Shown piece after piece: positions 1 through 6,657 of a stretch of DNA of 11,590 bases. Source of the DNA: Spirochaetia bacterium (lineage in GTDB: Bacteria; Spirochaetota; Spirochaetia; Treponematales; Treponemataceae); NCBI GenBank assembly GCA_900770075.1, contig CAAGIZ010000222.1, positions 1 through 11,590 on the forward strand, in the 5' to 3' direction. Numbering within the stretch: position 1 is the first letter of the stretch; every line of letters begins with the position of its first letter. A program made the translations under genes and the position numbers. Below the pieces are notes generated by a model. The model was not told where the DNA came from and did no database searches. It saw only the letters and a list, made by a program, of their open reading frames with translations.

Positions 1-2664
1 CCCGCTTTTTACGATTTCAGGAATTTCTTCCAAATCCCGCTCATTGGCCTTGGGAATGAATATGGTTTTAATTCCATTTCGCTTTGCCGCTACAGTTTTT
101 TCCCGCAAACCGCCTATTGGCATTACAGAACCGGTCAAATCCAGTTCTCCTGTCATGGCAACATCTTTCTTTACGATTCTTCCCGTGAGAAGTGACATAA
201 ATGTTACAGCCATGGTGATTCCGGCACTAGGACCGTCCTTCGGGGTGGCTCCTTCCGGAATGTGCAGGTGAACTACGTTCTGGTCAAACCAGCTGAGAGG
301 CTTAATCTTGTGTTCAATGGCATACTGCTTTACGTAATTAAAGGCAATCTGGGAGGATTCCTTCATGACATCTCCCATCTGTCCTGTAAGCACAAGCCCT
401 CCCTTGCTGTCAGGAAAACTTATCGATTCTATGAGGAGGGTATCTCCGCCCATTCCAGTCCATGCAAGTCCAATACAGGTTCCTGGAATGTCTGCCCTCT
501 TAATTTCGCTTTCGTCAAAAACAGGCTTTCCAAGGTAGCTGTCCAAATCCCGGGCATCGATGTTAAAGACCGCACCTTCCAGAGTTTCCCGGCTGTTGTT
601 TTCAATCTGCTTTACGTCGCCAAGGCTTTTTATATCCTCAGGTATACCTGAAAGCTGACGGGTGATTATCTTTCTGTGAATTTTATCGATACACTTTTCG
701 TAATTGCGGACTCCCGCCTCACGAGCATATTCTTCTGCAATCCGAAGAAGAGCTGCCTTCGTGTACTTTACCTGTCCTTTGGCAAGGCCGTTTTTTACCA
801 GATTTTTTGGAATCAGGTATTTTTTTGCAATTTCCAGTTTTTCCTGATCGATATAGCCGGAAAGCTGAATAATCTCTGCCCGGTCAAGCAGAGGTCCCGG
901 TATGGAATCCAGAGTGTTTGCCGTAAGGATAAAAAATACATCGCTTATGTCAAAAGGTAAATCCAGATAGCTGTCCCGGAAAGTTACGTTCTGTTCCGGG
1001 TCAAGGACTTCCAGAAGGGCACTTGCAGGATCTCCCTGTGCACTGGAACCCATCTTATCCACTTCGTCAATCATAAAGACGGTGGATTTTGTCTTTGTAA
1101 TCTTAAGCCCCTGAAGAATTTTTCCTGGCATTGCACCGATATAAGTCCTTCTGTGCCCTTTTATTTCTGCTTCGTCCCTCATTCCGCCAACGCTGAAACG
1201 GTAAAAAGGTCTGTTCATGGCATCGGCAATGGAATGACCGATGGAAGTTTTTCCGACTCCCGGAGGTCCCACAAGGATGAGGATTGAACCTTTACTGTCG
1301 TCCTTCATTTTGCGGACTGCAAGGTATTCGAGAATGCGCTTTTTTACGTCATCAAGACCGTAGTGGTCTTTTTCCAGGATTTTATAGGCTTTTGCCAGAT
1401 CCAGATTTTCTTTTGACGCTTCGTTCCACGGAAGGGCACAGACAAGTTCAAGATAATTACGGCTTACAAAGTACTCAGAGGAATTAGGATCCATAAGCTT
1501 GAATTTTTCCAGCTCGTTTTCTACGCTTTCCTTTACCTCACCTTCAAACTTAAACTCGTCGATTTTTTTCTTAAATTTAGAATATTCGTTACCTTCTCCG
1601 TCTGCGCCGATTCCCAGTTCGTCCTGAATGGACTTCATCTCTTCGCGCAAAAAGTATTCACGCTGATTTTTTTCGATTTTTTCGTTTAATTCATTCTGAA
1701 TTTTCTTCTGGATGCGAAGAAGTTCCTGTTCTTTCTTTATGAAAACCAGAACTTTTTCCAGTCTTGTGCGGATATTAAGTTCTTCAAGGACTTTCTGCTG
1801 GTCAGTTTTTTCTACATTTAATATGGAAGCAACAAAATCTGCAATTTTTCCGGGGTTGTCGATATTCACCATATTAAGGCGCATCTCTTCGGAAAACAGC
1901 GGATTGTTGTCGCTTATTTCCTTCATTTCGCTTATGAGGGCACGGGTCAGGGCCTTTGTTTCAAATGTGTCTCCCTCTTCATCGTCAAGATATTGAACGG
2001 CAGCAGCAATGGGATTTTTTGAAGACAAAATCCGCCGGATTTTAAAACGCTTTACGGTGGAAACAAAAATATTAACCCCGCCGTCAGGAAGGTTTATCTT
2101 TTTTATAATCCGGGCCGCTGTTCCCACATCGTACAAATCTCCGGCAGAAGCATTTTCTTCTTCCGATTTTGCAAGTACAAGCCCCACAAAGCCGCTTCCT
2201 TCAAAGGCATCTTCTACAGTCTTTACATCGTCCGGAGTTGAAAGCATGAGAGGCGTAAAGATTCCCGGAAAAATCGGATGACCGTAAAGGGCAATGAGAG
2301 GAAGCTTTACCGGCAGAGTCTGTTCAACAGTAACTATGGAACCGGCACCACTATTAGACCTGCCCTCTTTTTTTCCAGAAGACTTTTTTTCTTTCGCGGA
2401 AGTTTCGGTTTCAGTCTGTTTATCATCAGTGTTTTGAACCTGCTCTTTTTCGTTATCGGAATCGTCCTTTTGTTCTTTTTCAGAACCATTTTTTTCTATG
2501 GTGACCTCAAGTTCAACAGGCACACCGTCTTCACCTTCAAGCCCTTCGGAATTTCCCTGCTGTGAAATAAGCCTGCTTATGGCATTTTTAAGGTTTTCTG
2601 CCACTTCAGAAAGAGAATCGTTTTTTTTATTTTCTTCGTTGTCGTCGTTATTATTTTTAGCCAT
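1..2664 (-). CDS. lon: ATP-dependent Lon protease, C-terminus cut by window edge
   Basis: Lon (LonA class) is a cytoplasmic AAA+ serine protease that degrades misfolded and regulatory proteins. 888 codons are visible and the frame stays open to the left edge; from alignment with E. coli Lon (catalytic Ser679 of 784 residues) I estimate that 30-50 residues are missing. Seen in order: an acidic, Lys/Gln-rich low-complexity segment at about residues 1-112; the LON substrate-binding domain from about 115 (LPLIALYGHPIFPG); coiled-coil linker; Walker A GPPGVGKT with Lys472; Walker B MIDEVDK; then the protease domain with PKDGPSAG (catalytic Ser813) and Lys856, 43 residues later as in E. coli. The extension of about 110 residues before the LON domain is longer than in enterobacterial Lon. 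The ATG at 2664 has no Shine-Dalgarno sequence, but a promoter-like element abuts it. No CIRCE element was seen upstream. Confidence 0.97.
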   Translation of the reverse strand, partial: MAKNNNDDNEENKKNDSLSEVAENLKNAISRLISQQGNSEGLEGEDGVPVELEVTIEKNGSEKEQKDDSDNEKEQVQNTDDKQTETETSAKEKKSSGKKEGRSNSGAGSIVTVEQTLPVKLPLIALYGHPIFPGIFTPLMLSTPDDVKTVEDAFEGSGFVGLVLAKSEEENASAGDLYDVGTAARIIKKINLPDGGVNIFVSTVKRFKIRRILSSKNPIAAAVQYLDDEEGDTFETKALTRALISEMKEISDNNPLFSEEMRLNMVNIDNPGKIADFVASILNVEKTDQQKVLEELNIRTRLEKVLVFIKKEQELLRIQKKIQNELNEKIEKNQREYFLREEMKSIQDELGIGADGEGNEYSKFKKKIDEFKFEGEVKESVENELEKFKLMDPNSSEYFVSRNYLELVCALPWNEASKENLDLAKAYKILEKDHYGLDDVKKRILEYLAVRKMKDDSKGSILILVGPPGVGKTSIGHSIADAMNRPFYRFSVGGMRDEAEIKGHRRTYIGAMPGKILQGLKITKTKSTVFMIDEVDKMGSSAQGDPASALLEVLDPEQNVTFRDSYLDLPFDISDVFFILTANTLDSIPGPLLDRAEIIQLSGYIDQEKLEIAKKYLIPKNLVKNGLAKGQVKYTKAALLRIAEEYAREAGVRNYEKCIDKIHRKIITRQLSGIPEDIKSLGDVKQIENNSRETLEGAVFNIDARDLDSYLGKPVFDESEIKRADIPGTCIGLAWTGMGGDTLLIESISFPDSKGGLVLTGQMGDVMKESSQIAFNYVKQYAIEHKIKPLSWFDQNVVHLHIPEGATPKDGPSAGITMAVTFMSLLTGRIVKKDVAMTGELDLTGSVMPIGGLREKTVAAKRNGIKTIFIPKANERDLEEIPEIVKSG

Positions 2665-2670
2665 ACTTAT

Positions 2671-2699
2671 AATTTAATGATAAAAATGACCGGTGGCAA
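2671..2699 (-). promoter_or_regulatory. Probable lon promoter, nearly leaderless
   Basis: On the minus strand TTGCCA (2699-2694, 5 of 6 to the -35 consensus) is followed by a 17-nt spacer and TAAATT (2676-2671, 4 of 6). The ATG of lon starts 7 nt after the -10 box, which is a usual transcription start distance. With a 16-nt spacer the -10 would be TTAAAT, also 4 of 6. The weak -10 makes this less certain than the FHA promoter. Confidence 0.45.
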
Positions 2700-2832
2700 C
2701 AAAATTATTCCAAAGACGGAAAGGAGCTGGGAAGGATACGGTGAATTACAACAAGCGGGCGTTGCGGGCGGCGTTTGTATGAGTTACAAGAAAGTGGAAA
2801 AAAATCAAGTAAAGAAATTTTATTTTTAATTT

Positions 2833-2967
2833 CCGGAGCGTGCCCCTCCGGTCGCAGGCTCCCTCCGGGTCGGGCTTTGCGCACTTCCGCTGCCGCTCCA
2901 TTCTAAAAAACAGCGTCTAAAGCCGGCCGTTTTTCAGAACGCCTCCGGCGGTGCTCCAATCCCTCAC
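2833..2967. repeat. Intergenic hairpin repeat, copy A
   Basis: A GC-rich block with direct CTCCGG-type repeats, a small stem CCGGAG/CTCCGG, and a main hairpin whose arms are 2903-2914 and 2926-2937 (12 pairs, 2 mismatches) around an 11-base loop starting GTCTAAAGCC. The order CATTC, A-run, GTCTAAAGCC, CGTTTTT, GAACG, GGTGCTCCAATCC matches, with substitutions, the block at 6530-6650 in the same orientation. The two regions therefore look like diverged copies of one dispersed element. Outer boundaries are approximate. Confidence 0.6.
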
Positions 2968-3002
2968 GCAAATTATTTTAGAGGTGCCCTTTATTGTCTC
3001 CG

Positions 3003-3037
3003 AAAAAAGGGGGCGTTACGGGGGAAGTTTCCCCCGT
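3003..3037 (-). terminator. Possible terminator of the kinase transcript
   Basis: Reading the minus strand, a perfect 9-bp stem (arms 3037-3029 and 3026-3018, ACGGGGGAA/TTCCCCCGT) is followed by AACGCCCCC and six T residues at 3008-3003. The CCCCC just before the T-run could pair with the same GGGGG, giving an alternative fold that ends directly at the T-run. It lies about 80-115 nt after the kinase stop. The spacing of the main stem from the T-run is poor, so this is tentative. Confidence 0.35.
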
Positions 3038-3087
3038 TGGGTGGGTAGGATGCAACGGCGGACGCAAAGCGTCCAGAGTGCAGCCGC

Positions 3088-3114
3088 AGGGAGGGGCTCC
3101 TCCCTCCTTTTTTT
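3088..3114 (+). terminator. Intrinsic-terminator-like hairpin facing right
   Basis: AGGGAGG (3088-3094), loop GGCT, CCTCCCT (3099-3105), then CC and seven T residues (3108-3114). The T-run follows the stem only on the plus strand. No plus-strand gene lies upstream in the window, so it either ends an unannotated plus-strand transcript or is a by-product of the repeats here. Two unpaired C residues separate stem and T-run. Confidence 0.45.
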
Positions 3115-3116
3115 AC

Positions 3117-4784
3117 TTATTCAGATTTGTCCTGCGCAGGAGTTTTTTCCAGTCCGGCCCTAAGATAAAGTTCGTCCTGATACCAGTCCAAAATCAGCGA
3201 ATAGAAGGCATCTTCATACCCCTCGCATTTTGCAAGAATTTTTACGACTGAACCGGTTTTTAGGCTGCCGGGAGCAAGGCTTTCCAGAAGAACCCACTTT
3301 CCCCTGTATGAGATAAAAAATCTGGTCTTTTCCGTAAGGCTTTTTCCTTCGAGCCTGTCATAACTTTCTGCGTGAACCTTTACCGGGCGGGCTGCATTCT
3401 TCAGGCTGTTGATTTTTAGGTCAATGTTTTCTTTTTCAACTTCGAGAGTCTGCCACATCACGTAAGGTCCTACGGCAATTTTTATGCGGTATTTTCCAGA
3501 GCGCAGATAGACCGGGTAAGTCCAATAGTTTTTTACGGCCTGTCCCTGCTGTTTTTCCTTCTGGGTAAAGACCCGGCGGCTGCCTTTTACTTCAGGAATC
3601 TCCTTTCCGTCATCCGTAAAGAAAAATGCCCGTACAGGAAGGTCAGAATCCACGGAAGAAGAAACGGGTATTTCCATGTTAAGGGTAACGCCCTTGTACC
3701 AGTGCCTCAGGACGGTTTTATGAACGTACCCCCGGCTCCATACAAAACAAAAAAGGGCACAGGCGGCAAGAGCGGACAAAACGCTCCAGACGATTTTTCT
3801 GATTTTCCTGTCTTTTTTTTCAAAAGAGGGAATTGCAAACTGCCTGCTGGTAAGCACGGTCTGGGCAAGGGCAACCCGGATTTTGTGGACATCGTAGTGG
3901 GAAAGGTATTTTTTTACGATTTTAAGCACGGCATCAATGGACTGAAACCTTCTTGCCGGATTTGATTTCAGCATCTTCCGTATCATCCTTGCAATCACCG
4001 GGGGAATTGACCTGTCAATTTTTCGTGGATTTACGTACTTTCCCTTCCGTATTTTTTCCAGAGTTTCAGCATTCAAAGCAGAAGGAAAGGGTTTTGTGCC
4101 TGTAAGCATTTCGTAAAGCATTACACCCATGGAATAGATGTCCGCCCTCCTGTCTGCGCTGCGGCTGTCGGTAATTTGTTCGGGAGACATATAGGCAGGA
4201 GTTCCCAAAGTTACGCCGTGGCTTGTAAGTTCCCCGGTAACCTGGGTGGAATCCGTAGAAACGGTAGAATCCGCTGGTCCGGCACTTGCTGCAGCAGGTT
4301 CATTTTCGCTTTCGGTGGAAGCAATGCCAAAATCTGCAAGCTTTACTTCTGCCCGTTTTGAGATGAGTATGTTGCCTGGCTTTATGTCCCGGTGAACTAT
4401 TCCCCGGACATGGGCAAATTTCAGGGCAAGACAGGCATCCTGAAAAATAAGCAGGGCAAGTTCGGTTCCCAAAGCAACCTGTTTTTCCAGAACCTGAGCT
4501 AGGGAAAGGCCTTCTACAAACTCTTCGACAATGTAATGGCTGGAACCTTCCACAAAATAGTCAAAAAGGTGGACAATGTAGGGGCTCTGCATGTCCAGCA
4601 AAATCTGGGCTTCCCTTTTAAAACGCTCCCGCACGATTTTGTTGTTGCGGATTGTAAGTTTTTTAAGGATTACAAGCCTTTTTAGGGAAGGATGCATGGC
4701 CTTGTAAACCGCTCCCATACCGCCTTTTGCAACCAGACCGAGAATTTTGTATTTACCAATGGTTTCAGGAATTTTTTCTGCCAT
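3117..4784 (-). CDS. Membrane-anchored Hanks-type Ser/Thr protein kinase
   Basis: A 555-residue protein predicted to phosphorylate Ser/Thr on cytoplasmic targets. The kinase domain spans about residues 11-295: glycine loop AKGGMGAVY at 19-27, ATP-anchoring Lys41 (VILK), alpha-C Glu58, catalytic loop HRDIKPGN with Asp133 and Asn138, DFG at 151-153, GTPAYMSPE ending at 202, and DIYSMG at 215-220. DFG to SPE covers 52 residues against about 31 in mycobacterial PknB; the extra part is rich in Ser, Thr and Ala and may be autophosphorylated. A single membrane segment at about 331-350 precedes about 200 extracytoplasmic residues. These hold segments such as LRSGKYRIKIAVGPY that weakly recall PEGA repeats but no recognisable PASTA motif. 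The ATG at 4784 has a G-rich site (GGGGGT) 5 nt upstream. It is the last gene of the FHA-phosphatase-kinase set, 76 nt after the phosphatase gene. Confidence 0.95.
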   Translation of the reverse strand: MAEKIPETIGKYKILGLVAKGGMGAVYKAMHPSLKRLVILKKLTIRNNKIVRERFKREAQILLDMQSPYIVHLFDYFVEGSSHYIVEEFVEGLSLAQVLEKQVALGTELALLIFQDACLALKFAHVRGIVHRDIKPGNILISKRAEVKLADFGIASTESENEPAAASAGPADSTVSTDSTQVTGELTSHGVTLGTPAYMSPEQITDSRSADRRADIYSMGVMLYEMLTGTKPFPSALNAETLEKIRKGKYVNPRKIDRSIPPVIARMIRKMLKSNPARRFQSIDAVLKIVKKYLSHYDVHKIRVALAQTVLTSRQFAIPSFEKKDRKIRKIVWSVLSALAACALFCFVWSRGYVHKTVLRHWYKGVTLNMEIPVSSSVDSDLPVRAFFFTDDGKEIPEVKGSRRVFTQKEKQQGQAVKNYWTYPVYLRSGKYRIKIAVGPYVMWQTLEVEKENIDLKINSLKNAARPVKVHAESYDRLEGKSLTEKTRFFISYRGKWVLLESLAPGSLKTGSVVKILAKCEGYEDAFYSLILDWYQDELYLRAGLEKTPAQDKSE

Positions 4785-4860
4785 AAAATACCCCCAGTTT
4801 CAAAAATCAGCATTTTTTTGGCTTTATTTCGCCTTTATTTTCCCCATTTTCTTCATATTT

Positions 4861-6072
4861 TTACGCTACCCCCTCCGGGTTTTCACCTTCCCCTTCACTT
4901 TCAGCCACATTCACAATATCAGTTTCCGGGTCAAACCTTTTTCCCGGCCAGACAAGGGCAACCTGCTGGGATGAAGGATTGTGAATCTGCACATACCGGC
5001 CATCCTGTCTCAATTCATACCTGCCTTTTACGGGACGGTGCCCCCCAATCCAGACAGCATCCTCCGCCCCCTTACCCAAAAGATTTTTCATGGTTTCCGG
5101 GACACTACCCTCTTTCGCTTCACCGTTTGCAGTCCAGGTAAGGGCAAGGGTTACTTCGGGAAATTTTCTGTAATTTATGATTTTGCTTTTTGTAAGTGCA
5201 AAAGCCGGCTCCGCATGGCTTACCACAAGATTCGGAAAAACAGCACACAAGGGCAGGGAATGTTCAAGGCAGCTAAAAAGATAAATTATGGCATCGTCAT
5301 ACCTGTCAGCCATAAAACTGTAAAACATCTCCCCTTCCGCCGCCATCTTGCAAAAAGGGTGATTTCCTCGACCTTCCTCGTTCAAAAGGTTTTCGTGGTT
5401 GCCTTTAAGACAGTGGAAAGATTCAGGACAAGCCAGCTTCAAAGCCAGCACCATCTGCAAAAGGTTCAGGTTTTCCAGCATCTCCTGCTTCATAGCCTCG
5501 CTCTGAATGATTCCACAGCGGTACTGTTCAAAAGACTTCTTCCACCGCTCATGACAGCGCAGTTCCGAATGAAAGATGTCCCCGACACAGACAAGCCGTA
5601 TCCTGTTTTCCATGCAGGCGTCCAGAACAGTCATTTTTTTTAGATTTTTTTTACAGCCAAAAGTTTTTCCGCCAGCAGCGTTTTTTTCCCCGACAGATTT
5701 TCCGACATTTTTTCCGGCAGATTTTCCGGCAGATTTTCCGACATTTTTTTCGGCTTCATCCTGAATTTCCAGTTCAATTTCAAAATTCAGCACATTCCAC
5801 AAAAAATAACCCCGGGCGTGCAGGTCAGGCACCACGATTACAGGCTTAACTTCCCCGGAAAACGACCTGTCCCGGCAAAAATCCAAAAGCCCCCCTGAAA
5901 GCTTTTCGCCTTCTTTTTCTTTGGGACGGTACCGGACATCCTCACATTCCAAAAGAGAAAGGGCACGGTCAAGCAGTTCCAGCAAAAAACTAAAATCGGG
6001 AAACTTTTTCGAGCAATAAAAATTGTAAATTTCAGACTTTAAATCCACAAAAGACCTTTTTAACGGCTGCAA
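4861..6072 (-). CDS. PPP-like metallophosphatase
   Basis: A protein of up to 403 residues of the calcineurin-like metallophosphoesterase superfamily, closest in motif order to PPP-type Ser/Thr phosphatases. Motifs: PDLHARG with Asp83 and His85, GDIFHSELR with Gly164-Asp165, KGNHEN at 223-228, VSHAEPAF with His286, and GGHRPVKGRY with His345. Substrate is unknown; protein phosphatase opposing the neighbouring kinase is an inference from context, and other phosphoester substrates are possible. Five tandem 4-residue units lie at 109-128, between motifs I and II. The start is uncertain: TTG at 6072 is 11 nt after the FHA stop, while GTG at 6048 has AAAAGG 6 nt upstream and is an equally good choice. 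The only nearby ATG (6080) is out of frame and stops after six codons. Confidence 0.88.
   Translation of the reverse strand: MQPLKRSFVDLKSEIYNFYCSKKFPDFSFLLELLDRALSLLECEDVRYRPKEKEGEKLSGGLLDFCRDRSFSGEVKPVIVVPDLHARGYFLWNVLNFEIELEIQDEAEKNVGKSAGKSAGKNVGKSVGEKNAAGGKTFGCKKNLKKMTVLDACMENRIRLVCVGDIFHSELRCHERWKKSFEQYRCGIIQSEAMKQEMLENLNLLQMVLALKLACPESFHCLKGNHENLLNEEGRGNHPFCKMAAEGEMFYSFMADRYDDAIIYLFSCLEHSLPLCAVFPNLVVSHAEPAFALTKSKIINYRKFPEVTLALTWTANGEAKEGSVPETMKNLLGKGAEDAVWIGGHRPVKGRYELRQDGRYVQIHNPSSQQVALVWPGKRFDPETDIVNVAESEGEGENPEGVA
5689..5748 (-). repeat. Five tandem 12-bp units inside the phosphatase gene
   Basis: Plus-strand units are 5689-5700, 5701-5712, 5713-5724, 5725-5736 and 5737-5748. In coding sense they read AAA-(AAT or TCT)-(GTC or GCC)-GG(A or G), giving KNVG or KSAG/KSVG. 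The unit length is a multiple of three, so changes in copy number would keep the frame. The repeat falls between metal-binding motifs I and II, in a basic, probably disordered insertion. Confidence 0.85.
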
Positions 6073-6083
6073 CCCGGCATGCC

Positions 6084-6428
6084 CTAGGCAAGGACAAGGT
6101 TTACGGAACCCACAGTAATCTTATCGCCGGGGTTAAGTTTTACGTATTTGTCGTTGGGAATTCTCCGCCCGTTGATAAAAGTCCCGTTTGTAGAGTTTTC
6201 ATCTTTGATAAAAAACACGTCCTTGATTTTCTGAATCGAAGCGTGCAGCCGGCTGGCAAGTTTATTGTCGATGACGATACTGCAATCAGGAGAACGGCCG
6301 ATGGTCATCTTTGCAACCAGATTGATTTTTTTCTTGTTAAACATCAGATAAGAAACCTGGGCAGAATCAGCAATTTTTTCCAAATGCTGTCCCACAGGCG
6401 AACTTGTTACGATAGTTGTGTCTTGCAT
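6084..6428 (-). CDS. Small FHA-domain phosphothreonine-binding protein
   Basis: A 114-residue cytoplasmic protein that is one FHA domain with a short N-terminal tail. FHA domains bind phosphothreonine peptides. Conserved positions seen: GRS at 44-46 (IGRSPDCSIVI), SRLHA at 59-63 and NSTNGTFING at 78-87. The tail MQDTTIVTSS contains adjacent Thr4-Thr5, resembling the ETTS motif that kinases phosphorylate in GarA and OdhI; that likeness is short and unproven. The ATG at 6428 is chosen because a near-consensus promoter ends 6 nt upstream. A GTG at 6446 would overlap the spacer and lie upstream of the predicted transcript start. It is first in an apparent operon with the phosphatase and kinase, its natural candidate partners. 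Confidence 0.92.
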   Translation of the reverse strand: MQDTTIVTSSPVGQHLEKIADSAQVSYLMFNKKKINLVAKMTIGRSPDCSIVIDNKLASRLHASIQKIKDVFFIKDENSTNGTFINGRRIPNDKYVKLNPGDKITVGSVNLVLA

Positions 6429-6434
6429 ACAAAA

Positions 6435-6463
6435 ATTATACAACACAAAAAGAAAAGTGTAAA
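6435..6463 (-). promoter_or_regulatory. Near-consensus sigma70 promoter for a leaderless FHA transcript
   Basis: On the minus strand TTTACA (6463-6458), a 17-nt spacer and TATAAT (6440-6435) form an almost ideal vegetative promoter. The A of the FHA ATG is the seventh base after the -10 box, exactly where transcription usually begins, and no Shine-Dalgarno sequence fits between. It probably drives FHA, phosphatase and kinase together. Confidence 0.8.
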
Positions 6464-6529
6464 ATTAAAAAATAAGGAGCGCAAAAAAAGGAAGAGCAGC
6501 AATCTGCTCCCTGCACCTGCCCTGCAAAA

Positions 6530-6650
6530 ATTTCCGGCTTTCCGCAGTTCCGGCGTCGGGGTGCCTTCATTCAAAAACGGTACAGGTCTAAAGCCCCGTA
6601 CCGTTTTTGAACGGCTGTGCCGCTGCTGCAATCCGGGCTAAGTCCGCCCC
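6530..6650. repeat. Intergenic hairpin repeat, copy B
   Basis: This is the counterpart of the block at 2833-2967. Shared order: TTTCCGG, CATTC, A-run, GTCTAAAGCC, CCGTTTTT, GAACG, GCTGCTGCAATCC. The main stem is longer and perfect here (14 bp) and differs in sequence from copy A, while the loop is retained. It occupies most of the gap between the aspartate kinase stop and the FHA promoter. Boundaries are approximate. Confidence 0.6.
6570..6611 (-). terminator. Intrinsic terminator of the aspartate kinase gene, possibly bidirectional
   Basis: Perfect 14-bp arms TTCAAAAACGGTAC (6570-6583) and GTACCGTTTTTGAA (6598-6611), with two further inner G-C pairs after one mismatch. An A-run on one arm pairs with a T-run on the other, so either strand ends in a GC-containing stem followed by T residues. 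It lies 47 nt after the aspartate kinase stop and ahead of the FHA promoter. It forms the core of repeat copy B. Confidence 0.65.
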
Positions 6651-6657
6651 CGTGCAG

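Larger units (their letters stand above)
2665..3116. other. 452-bp gene-free region rich in hairpins
   Basis: The region lies between the start of lon and the 3' end of the kinase gene and holds no convincing ORF. The first 165 bases are A-rich and hold two tiny overlapping reading frames on the plus strand: 13 codons from GTG 2741 after GGAAGGA, and 16 codons from ATG 2779 ending at TAA 2827. They may be remnants and are not called as genes. From 2832 the sequence becomes GC-rich and structured, with the repeat copy at 2833-2967, a stem at 3018-3037, a stem GGACGC/GCGTCC at 3060-3074 and a terminator-like hairpin at 3088-3114. Confidence 0.7.

Noticed and set aside
262..651. 129-codon plus-strand open frame
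   Set aside because: It is antisense to the Lon protease domain and has no recognisable motif.
2666..2671. TATAAG as the lon -10 box
   Set aside because: It would place the transcription start inside the coding sequence and lies 22 nt from the -35 candidate.
2665..2720. CIRCE or other heat-shock operator upstream of lon
   Set aside because: The TTAGCACTC inverted repeat is absent on both strands.
2741..2829. Two overlapping mini-ORFs of 13 and 16 codons
   Set aside because: They are too short and lack any recognisable feature; a Shine-Dalgarno-like GGAAGGA before the first is not enough to call a gene.
2833..3114. Integron attC sites or a CRISPR array
   Set aside because: Neither the RYYYAAC/GTTRRRY core pairs nor regularly spaced identical repeats are present.
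4981..5643. 220-codon plus-strand open frame
   Set aside because: It is antisense to the phosphatase gene, whose catalytic motifs are clear on the minus strand, and its own translation shows no recognisable domain.
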